Shown here: positions 54,156 to 61,475 of the stretch, piece by piece | Layout: every line of letters begins with the position of its first letter | Position numbering within the stretch: the first letter of the stretch is position 1 | Source: Mesorhizobium plurifarium | Lineage (GTDB): Bacteria; Pseudomonadota; Alphaproteobacteria; Rhizobiales; Rhizobiaceae | DNA: 64,000 nt | Direction of reading: 5' to 3' | Assembly (NCBI GenBank): GCA_000824785.1 | Contig: CCNB01000046.1 | Coordinates: 220,183-284,182 of the forward strand | Made by a program: the position numbers and the translations under genes | The notes under the pieces: generated by a model | Told to the model about the DNA's origin: nothing | Database searches by the model: none | Seen by the model: only the letters and a program-made list of their open reading frames with translations

Positions 54156-57100
54156 CTATTTCTTCAGCTGGTCGCGCAAGGCGGCGAGCTTGGCGAAAGG
54201 CGAATCCGGGTCGAAGCGCTGCGGGCGTTCCTCGCGCGGCTTGCTCTGGAAGGCCGGCTTGCCGCCAGAAGCGTTGCCCTTGCCGTCCTGCCTGTTGCCC
54301 TTCCAGTCGGGCCGGCCCTCGCGGCGGCCCCCACCCCCTTCGTGACGATCCGGGCGATCGCCTTGCGGCCTGCCTTCGCGCCGGTCGCCTGTCTCCGGCC
54401 TCGGCTTGAACTTCGATCGGTCGAAGCGCGGCTTGCCGGCGCCGTCGCGGCGGCCTTCATGCGCCGGCTTGTCGCCGGGCTGGCCGTTTGCGGCGCCTGC
54501 CTCGCGCGCGGGCTGGCCGCCGCGCGGACGACTGTCGCGGCGGTTGTCGTGGCGATGGCGCGGACGCTGATGGTCGAAACGCGCCTGACGCCACAGAAGG
54601 ACAAGCTTCGGCTCTTCAGCCTCGGCCTGGGGCTCGCCAGCCTTACCCTCCCCCTCGTGGGGAGCGCCGGCGCGTAGCGCCGGGGCGGGGGGAGCGTCGG
54701 CGTCGGCGGTGTTGGTGCCATCTGCGTCGTCAGCGCCGTCACCCCCGCCCGCGTCGCTTCGCGCCGCGACCTCCCCCATCGAGGGGGAGGTAAGGGCGTC
54801 GGCGCCCTCGGCCGACTCAAGCACCAGAGCATCGAGGGCCTCCACAGTGGGAACCTCTTCCGCGACCTCGGCCACAGCTTCCGCCGGCTCTTCAACGGCA
54901 GGTTCCGATGCTGCTTCCAAGCTGGCTTCGGCGGGAATTTCCACGACGGGTTCCGCTGTCGCTTCCGCGACGGCTTCAGCCGAAGCTTCGGCGGCGGCGG
55001 ACTCCGAGCCCTCGGCCGTTGCCTCCGCCACCGTGCCGGTTGCCGCGGCTTGCGCCTCCGCCGCCTGACTGACGCGCGCCGCTTCTTCCGCGGCGAGCTT
55101 GGCCGCAGCTGCTTCGCGGGCGGCGTCGTCCAGCGCGTCGAGCTTCGCCTTCACCTCGGCGGCAGGCCTTGCCTCGGAGCGATAGCCGAGACCTTTGAGG
55201 ATCTCCTCCATGTCGTCGGCCGTGGCGCCGAGGATCGACATCATCGGCGGCGTCACCATGAAGGCGTGACCGTCATAGGCGCCATCCGGACGCTGGCCGA
55301 GGCCGGGCTTCCAGTTGGTCGCCGGGCGGATGAGGTCGGCAAGCCGCTCGAGGATATCGACGCGCACGGCGCGGCGGCCGAGATTGCGGTAGCCGGCGAG
55401 CTTGTAGAAGGTCTTGTCGAAGGCCGGATCGATGACCACCGAGGTGCGGCCGGAGGCCAGCGCATGCACCACGTCGCCGAAACCCGGCTTGTCCTTGCCG
55501 TCGTTCTTGAGCGCCCACAGCAGCGTCACCAGTCCCGCCGGCGCCGGCTTGATCAGCGCCGGCACGAAGACATGGTAGGCGCCGAAGCGCACGCCGAGGC
55601 GGCGGAGCGCCGCGCGGCCTTCCTGGTCGAGCGACTTCATCTCCTCCGCGATGTCGCGGCGGTTGATCAGGCCGAAATGCTCGACCAATTGGAAGGCGAT
55701 GCCGCGTGCAATGCCGGTGAGCTGGTCGGCATTCCTCAAGTCGACCAGCGGCTTCAAGAGCGACTCGATCTGGAAATTGACGAAACGCTCGGCGCGCGCC
55801 GCGACCTTGTCGCGGGCGGGGCCGTTGAGCTGCTCGTCGGCAAGCAGGACTAGGCGCGGCTTCAGCGCCTCGTCGCCGGCGACCAGCGTTCCGATCGGCG
55901 CGCCGATCCAGCGTAAGATGCCGTCGGAGCCGAGCGCCAAGTCGCCATTGGCGCAGGCGGCAAAGCGTTCGGCGCGCGCGTCGAACTCGGCCGCGAGCGC
56001 CTTCTGGGCGGCGGTGCGCACCGCCTTGGCATCCTCGCCGCCGGCGCTCTGGTCGGCGGTGAAGCGGAACCCTTGCAGCTCGCCGACGTGATGGCCTTCG
56101 ACGAGGACGGTTCCGGTAGGGCTGATTTCGGCTTCAGGCATGGTATTTTCTCTAAGGCGCCGCATGAGGACGGAAGTCCTGCGGTCTACGAAGCGTTTCG
56201 TCAACCGCTCATGCAGCGCATCCGACAATCTGTCTTCGATTTCGCGCGTCTTTTCCTGCCAGTGTAGCTGATCGGCCAGCCAGCCCGGCCGGTTGGAGAC
56301 GAAAGTCCAGGTGCGGATCTGCGCGATCCGGTGCGACAGCGTGTCGATATCGCCGTCCGTCGTGTCGGCGCGCCGCACCTGCTCGGCCATGTAATTCTCA
56401 TCGACATGGCCACGGCGCGCAAGGTCCATATAGATGGAGGCGATGAGGTCGGCATGCTGGGCCGGCGCGATCTTGCGGTAGTCGGGAAGCGCGCAGGCCT
56501 CCCACAGCAGCGCGACGCGCTCCTTGCCGGTGGCCAGAGCGCGGATGTCGCCGTCCTTCGACAGATGCTCCAGTGCCTGCGCGTCCACGGCCGGCAGCGC
56601 CCGGGTCAGCCCTTCGACAGGCGAATTGGCCTCGATCGAGCGCTTCAACGCGTCGAGGCTGGAAAAGTCGAAATCGGCGGTGCGCCACTGCAGCACCTTC
56701 ACCGGGTCGAAGTCGTGCGCCTCGATCTTGGCGACCAGATCCTCGTCGAATGGATCGACCTGGCCGGTGACGCCGAACGTGCCGTCGCGCAGATGCCGGC
56801 CGGCGCGGCCGGCGATCTGCCCGAGCTCGGCGGCGGTCAGGTTGCGGTATTGGTAGCCGTCGAACTTGCGGTTCTGGGCGAAGGCGACATGCTCGAGGTC
56901 GAGGTTCAGCCCCATGCCGATGGCGTCGGTGGCGACGAGATAGTCGACGTCGCCGGACTGGAAGATCTCGACCTGGGCGTTGCGGGTGCGCGGCGAGAGC
57001 GCGCCGAGCACGACGGCCGCACCCCCCTGCTGGCGGCGGATCAGCTCGGCGATGGCATAGACCTCGTCGGCCGAGAAGGCGACGATCGCGGTGCGCCGCG

Positions 57101-57620
57101 GCAGCCGGGTGAGCTTCTTCGAGCCGGCATAGGCGAGATGCGAAAGTCGCGGCCGCGTCACCACCGACACACCCTTCAACAGGCGCTGCAGGATGCCGTG
57201 CATGGTGGCCGCGCCCAGAAGCAGCGTCTCCTGGCGGCCGCGCAGATGCAGGATGCGGTCGGTGAAGATATGGCCGCGCTCGAGATCGCCGGCGAGCTGC
57301 ACCTCGTCGATGGCGACGAAGGCGGCGTCGGTCTCGCGCGGCATCGCCTCGACGGTGCAGACCGAATATTTCGCGCTCGCCGGCACGATCTTCTCCTCGC
57401 CGGTGATCAGCGCCACCTTGTGGGCGCCGACCTTCTCGCAGACGCGGGCATAGACCTCGCGGGCGAGCAGCCTCAGCGGCAGGCCGATGATGCCGGTCTC
57501 ATGCGCGACCATGCGTTCGATGGCGAGATGGGTCTTGCCGGTGTTGGTAGGCCCCAGCACGGCCGTCACGTCGCGGCCCGAAAGGATCAGCGGCTGGGAG
57601 TGTTTCGGCTGGATATTCAT
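54156..57620 (-). CDS. Suv3-type DNA/RNA helicase with low-complexity C-terminus
   Basis: An 1154-residue protein. Residues 1-350 are a superfamily 2 helicase core like mitochondrial Suv3: Walker A GPTNTGKTHLAIERM, DEVQLAGD (the DExx motif, with Gln in the last place), GAATMHGI and QIAGRAGRHLRDGTFG (motif VI). A helical and winged region follows to about residue 800. The last about 350 residues are Ala/Glu-rich, then Arg/Gly/Asp-rich (RRDGAGKPRFDRSKFK), probably RNA-binding and disordered. Within this tail a palindromic DNA element has been read through (54641-54795). Rhizobial homologues are reported to affect growth and exopolysaccharide; exact role unknown. Confidence 0.88.
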   Translation of the reverse strand: MNIQPKHSQPLILSGRDVTAVLGPTNTGKTHLAIERMVAHETGIIGLPLRLLAREVYARVCEKVGAHKVALITGEEKIVPASAKYSVCTVEAMPRETDAAFVAIDEVQLAGDLERGHIFTDRILHLRGRQETLLLGAATMHGILQRLLKGVSVVTRPRLSHLAYAGSKKLTRLPRRTAIVAFSADEVYAIAELIRRQQGGAAVVLGALSPRTRNAQVEIFQSGDVDYLVATDAIGMGLNLDLEHVAFAQNRKFDGYQYRNLTAAELGQIAGRAGRHLRDGTFGVTGQVDPFDEDLVAKIEAHDFDPVKVLQWRTADFDFSSLDALKRSIEANSPVEGLTRALPAVDAQALEHLSKDGDIRALATGKERVALLWEACALPDYRKIAPAQHADLIASIYMDLARRGHVDENYMAEQVRRADTTDGDIDTLSHRIAQIRTWTFVSNRPGWLADQLHWQEKTREIEDRLSDALHERLTKRFVDRRTSVLMRRLRENTMPEAEISPTGTVLVEGHHVGELQGFRFTADQSAGGEDAKAVRTAAQKALAAEFDARAERFAACANGDLALGSDGILRWIGAPIGTLVAGDEALKPRLVLLADEQLNGPARDKVAARAERFVNFQIESLLKPLVDLRNADQLTGIARGIAFQLVEHFGLINRRDIAEEMKSLDQEGRAALRRLGVRFGAYHVFVPALIKPAPAGLVTLLWALKNDGKDKPGFGDVVHALASGRTSVVIDPAFDKTFYKLAGYRNLGRRAVRVDILERLADLIRPATNWKPGLGQRPDGAYDGHAFMVTPPMMSILGATADDMEEILKGLGYRSEARPAAEVKAKLDALDDAAREAAAAKLAAEEAARVSQAAEAQAAATGTVAEATAEGSESAAAEASAEAVAEATAEPVVEIPAEASLEAASEPAVEEPAEAVAEVAEEVPTVEALDALVLESAEGADALTSPSMGEVAARSDAGGGDGADDADGTNTADADAPPAPALRAGAPHEGEGKAGEPQAEAEEPKLVLLWRQARFDHQRPRHRHDNRRDSRPRGGQPAREAGAANGQPGDKPAHEGRRDGAGKPRFDRSKFKPRPETGDRREGRPQGDRPDRHEGGGGRREGRPDWKGNRQDGKGNASGGKPAFQSKPREERPQRFDPDSPFAKLAALRDQLKK
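54641..54795 (-). repeat. Palindromic element inside the helicase gene
   Basis: The ends (CCTTACCCTCCCCCTCGTGG at 54641 and its inverse ending TAAGG at 54795) and internal hairpins match the plan of the intergenic element at 52093-52198. It is translated in frame as a segment starting ALTSPSMGEVAARSDAGG and ending PALRAGAPHEGEGKAG, inside the disordered tail. The insertion has kept the reading frame. Confidence 0.75.
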
Positions 57621-57659
57621 CGGCTCGGAAATAAGTGTTTCTGCCGCTTTGATTGTTCA

Positions 57660-57707
57660 AGCATGATCTTTCTCCGAAAACCGGTTCCCGCTTTTCGGGA
57701 TCATGCT
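57660..57707. repeat. 47/48-bp rhizobial palindrome, copy upstream of helicase
   Basis: AGCATGATC (57660) and GATCATGCT (57707) flank CCGAAAACCGGTTCCCGC-like sequence, matching the copy at 54104-54150 with one length difference. The two copies sit on either side of the helicase gene. Confidence 0.8.
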
Positions 57708-57843
57708 TTTGGTCGGAAGCGCGGCGCCGCCGCGTGTGACAGCCGACACATAGGGATTTAGGACGCCGAGCGAAAGCGGAATGTTCTTCCGGGAGCAGGC
57801 GGGAATGCGAGCACCGGTCACAACCGGCTGTTGTTAACGGCTG

Positions 57844-57858
57844 GAACGAGTCTGGAAC
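57844..57858. promoter_or_regulatory. LexA (SOS) box
   Basis: GAAC-GAGTCTG-GAAC is an exact match to the alphaproteobacterial SOS box GAAC-N7-GAAC. It overlaps the first repeat of the noncoding region, 224 bases upstream of the helicase start. Confidence 0.5.
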
Positions 57859-58202
57859 GAATCAGCGACGAATCGCTGACTCGCCCTGATTCAGGTTTTG
57901 TTCACGGCTATATGTGGATTTTTTGACGACGAGTCGCACCAGATGCTGAATCGAGAAATTGGCCCGATTCATGCCTCGACTTCGCTGGGCCGGACCGTCG
58001 TTAACCTTTGCCGGTGAACGATCGCGGTCGACTCGGGGTGTGTCATCAAGGTTATGAAATTGTTGAACTTTCTTAATCGATTTTAACGATTTCAGCGACG
58101 CTCGGGCCGTCCGCCGTTAACTTTTTGGCCAAAGCCGGAACGAATCGGCGACGAATCAGCGATCCGGCGATTTTCCCGGTTTGTTCACCCCTAGATATGG
58201 TG

Positions 58203-58211
58203 TTATCCACA
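58203..58211 (+). promoter_or_regulatory. DnaA box
   Basis: TTATCCACA is the consensus DnaA binding sequence. It lies 14 bases after the second TTTGTTCAC of the paired modules. Confidence 0.55.
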
Positions 58212-58329
58212 GCTTGCCCACCGAGGATTCACAGGTTGTGAGGGTAGTTGCGCACAAGGGACGGCTGCTGCCGTTAATCTTTGCGTGCCGAATTGAGGCA
58301 AGGTGTCGCGCCGAGCTTTGCCGAGGGGC

Positions 58330-58358
58330 AAAAAGGCGGCTCCGTTGCCGGAGCCGCC
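58330..58358 (-). terminator. Intrinsic terminator of phaB
   Basis: GGCGGCTCC (58335-58343) and GGAGCCGCC (58350-58358) pair perfectly; on the minus strand five T residues (58334-58330) follow. It lies 16 bases past the phaB stop. Confidence 0.9.
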
Positions 58359-58374
58359 CTGGCCTTATTGGGCA

Positions 58375-59100
58375 TCAAGCGAAGTATTGGCCGCCATTGG
58401 CAGTGATGGTCGATCCGGTGATGAAGCCGGCCTCGTCGGAAGCCAGGAAGACGACGCAGCGCGCGATCTCTTCCGGTTCGCCGAGGCGGCCAACCGGGAT
58501 CTGCGGGATGATGCGCTCGTTGAGCACCTTCTCGTCGATCGCCTTGACCATCTCGGTCGCGATATAGCCGGGGCAGATGACGTTGACGGTAATGCCCGCG
58601 CGCGCGCCTTCCTGGGCAAGAGCCTTCGAGAAGCCGATGTCGCCGGCCTTCGACGCCGAATAGTTGGCCTGGCCGGCCTGGCCCTTCTGGCCGTTGATCG
58701 AGGAAATGGTGATGACGCGGCCGAACTTGCGGTCGCGCATGCCGCTCCACAAAGGATGCGTCATGTTGAAGACGCCGGAAAGGTTGGTGTCGATGACTTC
58801 CTTCCACTGCGCGGGCGTCATCTTGTGGAACATGGCGTCGCGCGTGATGCCGGCATTGTTGACCAGCACGGAGACCGGGCCGAGATCGGCTTCGACCTGC
58901 TTGATGCCGGCGGTGCAGGCCTCGTAGTCGGCGACGGACCATTTGTAGACCGGAATGCCGGTCTCGGCCTTGAATTTCTGGGCCGCCTCGTCATTGCCGG
59001 CATAATTGGCCGCGACCGAATAGCCGGCGCTTTTCAAGGCGACCGATATCGCAGCACCAATGCCGCGCGATCCGCCGGTGACGATTGCTACTTTGCTCAT
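58375..59100 (-). CDS. phaB: Acetoacetyl-CoA reductase
   Basis: A 241-residue short-chain dehydrogenase that reduces acetoacetyl-CoA to (R)-3-hydroxybutyryl-CoA with NADPH, the second step of polyhydroxybutyrate synthesis. The cofactor motif VTGGSRGIG (7-15), NNAGITRD, the catalytic Ser (ITISSINGQKG) and YxxxK (NYSASKAG) are present. The FHKMTPAQWKEVIDTNLSG segment is characteristic of PhaB/FabG. It follows phaA after 121 bases that include a long inverted repeat. Confidence 0.96.
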   Translation of the reverse strand: MSKVAIVTGGSRGIGAAISVALKSAGYSVAANYAGNDEAAQKFKAETGIPVYKWSVADYEACTAGIKQVEADLGPVSVLVNNAGITRDAMFHKMTPAQWKEVIDTNLSGVFNMTHPLWSGMRDRKFGRVITISSINGQKGQAGQANYSASKAGDIGFSKALAQEGARAGITVNVICPGYIATEMVKAIDEKVLNERIIPQIPVGRLGEPEEIARCVVFLASDEAGFITGSTITANGGQYFA

Positions 59101-59127
59101 GTGGTCCTCCCTTTTTGGTCACTTGAG

Positions 59128-59221
59128 GCGAATAGAGAGTAGTGAATAGCGAATAGGGATCCGATGTCCCGCTGCGCTGACGCCGTTCTTCCCTATCCGC
59201 TGCTCCCTATTCGTTATTCGC
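59128..59221. repeat. Long inverted repeat between phaA and phaB
   Basis: Arms of 32 bases (59128-59159; 59190-59221) made of GAATAG-like units pair imperfectly around a 30-base loop. The right arm ends one base before the phaA stop codon. The design (A-rich short units in long arms) resembles the IVS-like element at 18331, but without a gene. Confidence 0.65.
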
Positions 59222-60406
59222 TCACAGCGCTTCCACGCACATGGCGACGCCCATGCCGCCGCCGATGCACAGCGTGGCAAGGCCCTTCTTGGCACTTCTG
59301 CGGCGCATCTCGTGGACCAGCGTGTTGAAGATGCGGGCGCCGGAAGCGCCGATCGGATGGCCGATGGCGATGGCGCCGCCATTGACGTTCACGATCGAGG
59401 GGTCCCAGCCCATGCCCTGGTTGACGGCGCAGGCCTGCGCGGCGAAAGCCTCGTTGGCCTCGACGAGGTCGAGGTCCTTGACCGACCAGCCGGCCTTTTC
59501 CAGCGCCCGCTTCGAGGCGGGAATGGGCCCGGTGCCCATGATCGCCGGATCGACGCCGGCGGTCGCCCAGGAGGCGATGCGCACCAGCGGGGTGATGCCG
59601 CGGCGTGCGGCCTCGGCCTCGGTCATCAGCAGTGCGCCGGCGGCGCCGTCGTTGATGCCGGAGGCATTGGCGGCGGTGACCGTGCCGTCCTTGTCGAAAG
59701 CGGGCTTAAGCTTGGTCATGGCGTCGAGCGTCGCGCCGTGACGGATGTACTCGTCCTGGTCGACGATGGTGTCGCCCTTCTTGCCCTTGATGGTGAAGGC
59801 GACGATCTCGTCCTTGAACCTGCCGGCCTTCTGCGCGGCCTCGGCCTTGTTCTGCGAAGCGAGCGCGAACTCGTCCTGGGTTTCGCGGGTGATCTGGAAC
59901 TGGCGGGCGACGTTCTCGGCGGTATTGCCCATGTGATAGCCGTTGAAGGCGTCCCACAGGCCGTCCTTGATCATGGTGTCGATCATCTTGTAGTCGCCCA
60001 TCTTCACACCTGCACGCAGATGCTCGGCATGCGGCGACAGCGACATCGATTCCTGGCCGCCGGCGACGATCACCCTAGCGTCGCCGGTGGCGATCTGCTG
60101 CATGCCGAGGGCGATCGCGCGCAGGCCTGAGCCGCAAACCTGGTTGAGGCCCCAGGCGGTGGTCTCCTTCGGCAGGCCGGCGTTGATCGAGGCCTGGCGG
60201 GCCGGGTTCTGGCCTTGAGCGGCGGTCAGCACCTGGCCGAGGATGACCTCGTCGACTTCCGTCGCCTCGACCTTCGCGCGCGCCAGCAATTCCCTGATGA
60301 CGACGGCGCCGAGCTCATGCGCCGGCGTTGCGGCGAAACTGCCATTGAAGGATCCGACCGCGGTGCGGGCGGCGCTGGCGACGACGATTGAATTGGAAGC
60401 GGCCAT
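59222..60406 (-). CDS. phaA: Acetyl-CoA acetyltransferase (beta-ketothiolase)
   Basis: A 394-residue thiolase that condenses two acetyl-CoA to acetoacetyl-CoA, the first step of polyhydroxybutyrate synthesis. The nucleophile is Cys91 in NQVCGSGLRA; His in IAIGHPIGASGAR and the second Cys in LCIGGGMGVAM complete the active site. Length and motifs are those of PhaA/AtoB. It is divergent from the regulator gene phaR, as in many rhizobia. Confidence 0.97.
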   Translation of the reverse strand: MAASNSIVVASAARTAVGSFNGSFAATPAHELGAVVIRELLARAKVEATEVDEVILGQVLTAAQGQNPARQASINAGLPKETTAWGLNQVCGSGLRAIALGMQQIATGDARVIVAGGQESMSLSPHAEHLRAGVKMGDYKMIDTMIKDGLWDAFNGYHMGNTAENVARQFQITRETQDEFALASQNKAEAAQKAGRFKDEIVAFTIKGKKGDTIVDQDEYIRHGATLDAMTKLKPAFDKDGTVTAANASGINDGAAGALLMTEAEAARRGITPLVRIASWATAGVDPAIMGTGPIPASKRALEKAGWSVKDLDLVEANEAFAAQACAVNQGMGWDPSIVNVNGGAIAIGHPIGASGARIFNTLVHEMRRRSAKKGLATLCIGGGMGVAMCVEAL

Positions 60407-60578
60407 TTTCTTCTCCAGACTTCGAGGTGTCGTATTTTAGGCTATCGTTGAAGACTTTTCTTGCCCGTTCAATGACCTGAGTCAAACCGGAAATGGGCAT
60501 GGCCGCCATGCGCGGCAAGCAGAGCGCGCGCCAGTCGCGGTAACGTGACGTTGGCCATGCGGCGGATTTTGCAATGGC

Positions 60579-60609
60579 TGTGCAGCATTAATTGATGCCG
60601 CAGTGCACA
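60579..60609. promoter_or_regulatory. Candidate operator between phaA and phaR
   Basis: An interrupted palindrome: TGTGC (60579-60583) with GCACA (60605-60609) and GCAT (60585-60588) with ATGC (60595-60598). TGC-rich palindromes are reported as PhaR sites in Paracoccus. It lies in the 306-base divergent region (60407-60712), where nothing else was recognised. Confidence 0.4.
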
Positions 60610-60712
60610 AACCGCTTGGAATTGTGACGCTTTTGCGCGTATCCTCGATTGAGGGCGCAATCGTTACCGGCCGCTTACTCCGAAAGGTGCCGGTGTCCTG
60701 GGGAGGATACGG

Positions 60713-61306
60713 ATGGCCGCAAAAGACGACCCGATCGTCATCAAGAAGTATGCCAATCGCCGGCTCTACAACACCGGCACCAGTACCTATGTGACGCTCG
60801 AGGACTTGGCCGAGATGGTCAAGAAGGGCGAGGAGTTCACGGTCCAGGACGCAAAGACCGGCGACGACATCACCCACCCGGTGCTGACGCAGATCATCTT
60901 CGAGCTGGAGAACAAGGACGGGCAGAACATGCTGCCGATCCCGTTCCTGCGCCAGCTCATCTCCTTCTACGGCGATCAGATGCAGATGATCGTGCCGAGC
61001 TTCCTCGAACAGTCGATGATCGCCTTCTCCAAGGAGCAGGAGCGGTTCCGCGAGCAGATGAAGGGCGCCTTCGGCAAGACGCCGATGGACATGATGAAGA
61101 CGCCGATGAAGGCGCTCGAGGAACAGACGCGCCGCAATGTCGAGATGTTCCAGAACGCCATGCGCATGTTCACGCCGTTCCCGCCCGCCGGCGGCAATTC
61201 CGCGGCTCCTGCCGAGCCGCCGAAGAAGGAAGAGAAATCCGACGATCTGCAGGAACTGAAGGCGCAGATTGCGGCGATGCAGCGCAAGCTCGACACGATG
61301 TCTTAG
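60713..61306 (+). CDS. phaR: Polyhydroxyalkanoate synthesis repressor
   Basis: A 197-residue regulator that binds both DNA and polyhydroxybutyrate. The N-terminal DNA-binding/accumulation domain begins IVIKKYANRRLYNTGTSTYV, the strongest signature of PhaR; the PHB accumulation-regulatory region (LPIPFLRQLISFYGDQMQ) follows. The C-terminus has a short coiled coil (DLQELKAQIAAMQRKLDTM). It controls phasin and carbon storage genes. A 125-bp palindromic element begins nine bases after its stop. Confidence 0.95.
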   Translation: MAAKDDPIVIKKYANRRLYNTGTSTYVTLEDLAEMVKKGEEFTVQDAKTGDDITHPVLTQIIFELENKDGQNMLPIPFLRQLISFYGDQMQMIVPSFLEQSMIAFSKEQERFREQMKGAFGKTPMDMMKTPMKALEEQTRRNVEMFQNAMRMFTPFPPAGGNSAAPAEPPKKEEKSDDLQELKAQIAAMQRKLDTMS

Positions 61307-61314
61307 GTTGCATT

Positions 61315-61439
61315 GATATTCAGGTGAGGCCGGTCTGCAAATAGCGGCTTTCTGCGCTTCCGGTGCTCACGTACTTTAAGTACGCTCCGCTCCGGTTCTC
61401 GAAAGCCGCTATTTTCGACTCGGCCTGACCTGAATCTCA
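61315..61439 (+). repeat. 125-bp palindromic element, copy 2
   Basis: Same length as copy 1 at 14209. The inner arm differs from copy 1, but the opposite arm carries matching changes, so pairing is fully kept: AAATAGCGGCTTTC faces GAAAGCCGCTATTT without a mismatch. The outer arms and the CGTACTT/AAGTACG centre are the same. Confidence 0.85.
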
Positions 61440-61475
61440 ACACAACCTGGCGCGCTTCATCGTGACGGTGAGCCG

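Larger units (their letters stand above)
57621..58374. other. 754-base noncoding region with paired repeats and DnaA/LexA-like sites
   Basis: No gene is visible. Two modules 283 bases apart each have a 21-mer (57854-57874; 58137-58157; one mismatch), exactly 22 bases, and TTTGTTCAC (57897; 58180). Each is followed by a DnaA-box-like sequence: TGTGGATTT (57913-57921, reverse AAATCCACA) and a perfect TTATCCACA (58203-58211). Several GTTAAC motifs and AT-rich stretches lie between. It is either an origin-like or a complex regulatory region of the helicase gene. Confidence 0.5.

Noticed and set aside
58073..58086. Possible CtrA box in the noncoding region
   Set aside because: The two TTAA units are separated by six bases, not seven; not counted as a CtrA site.
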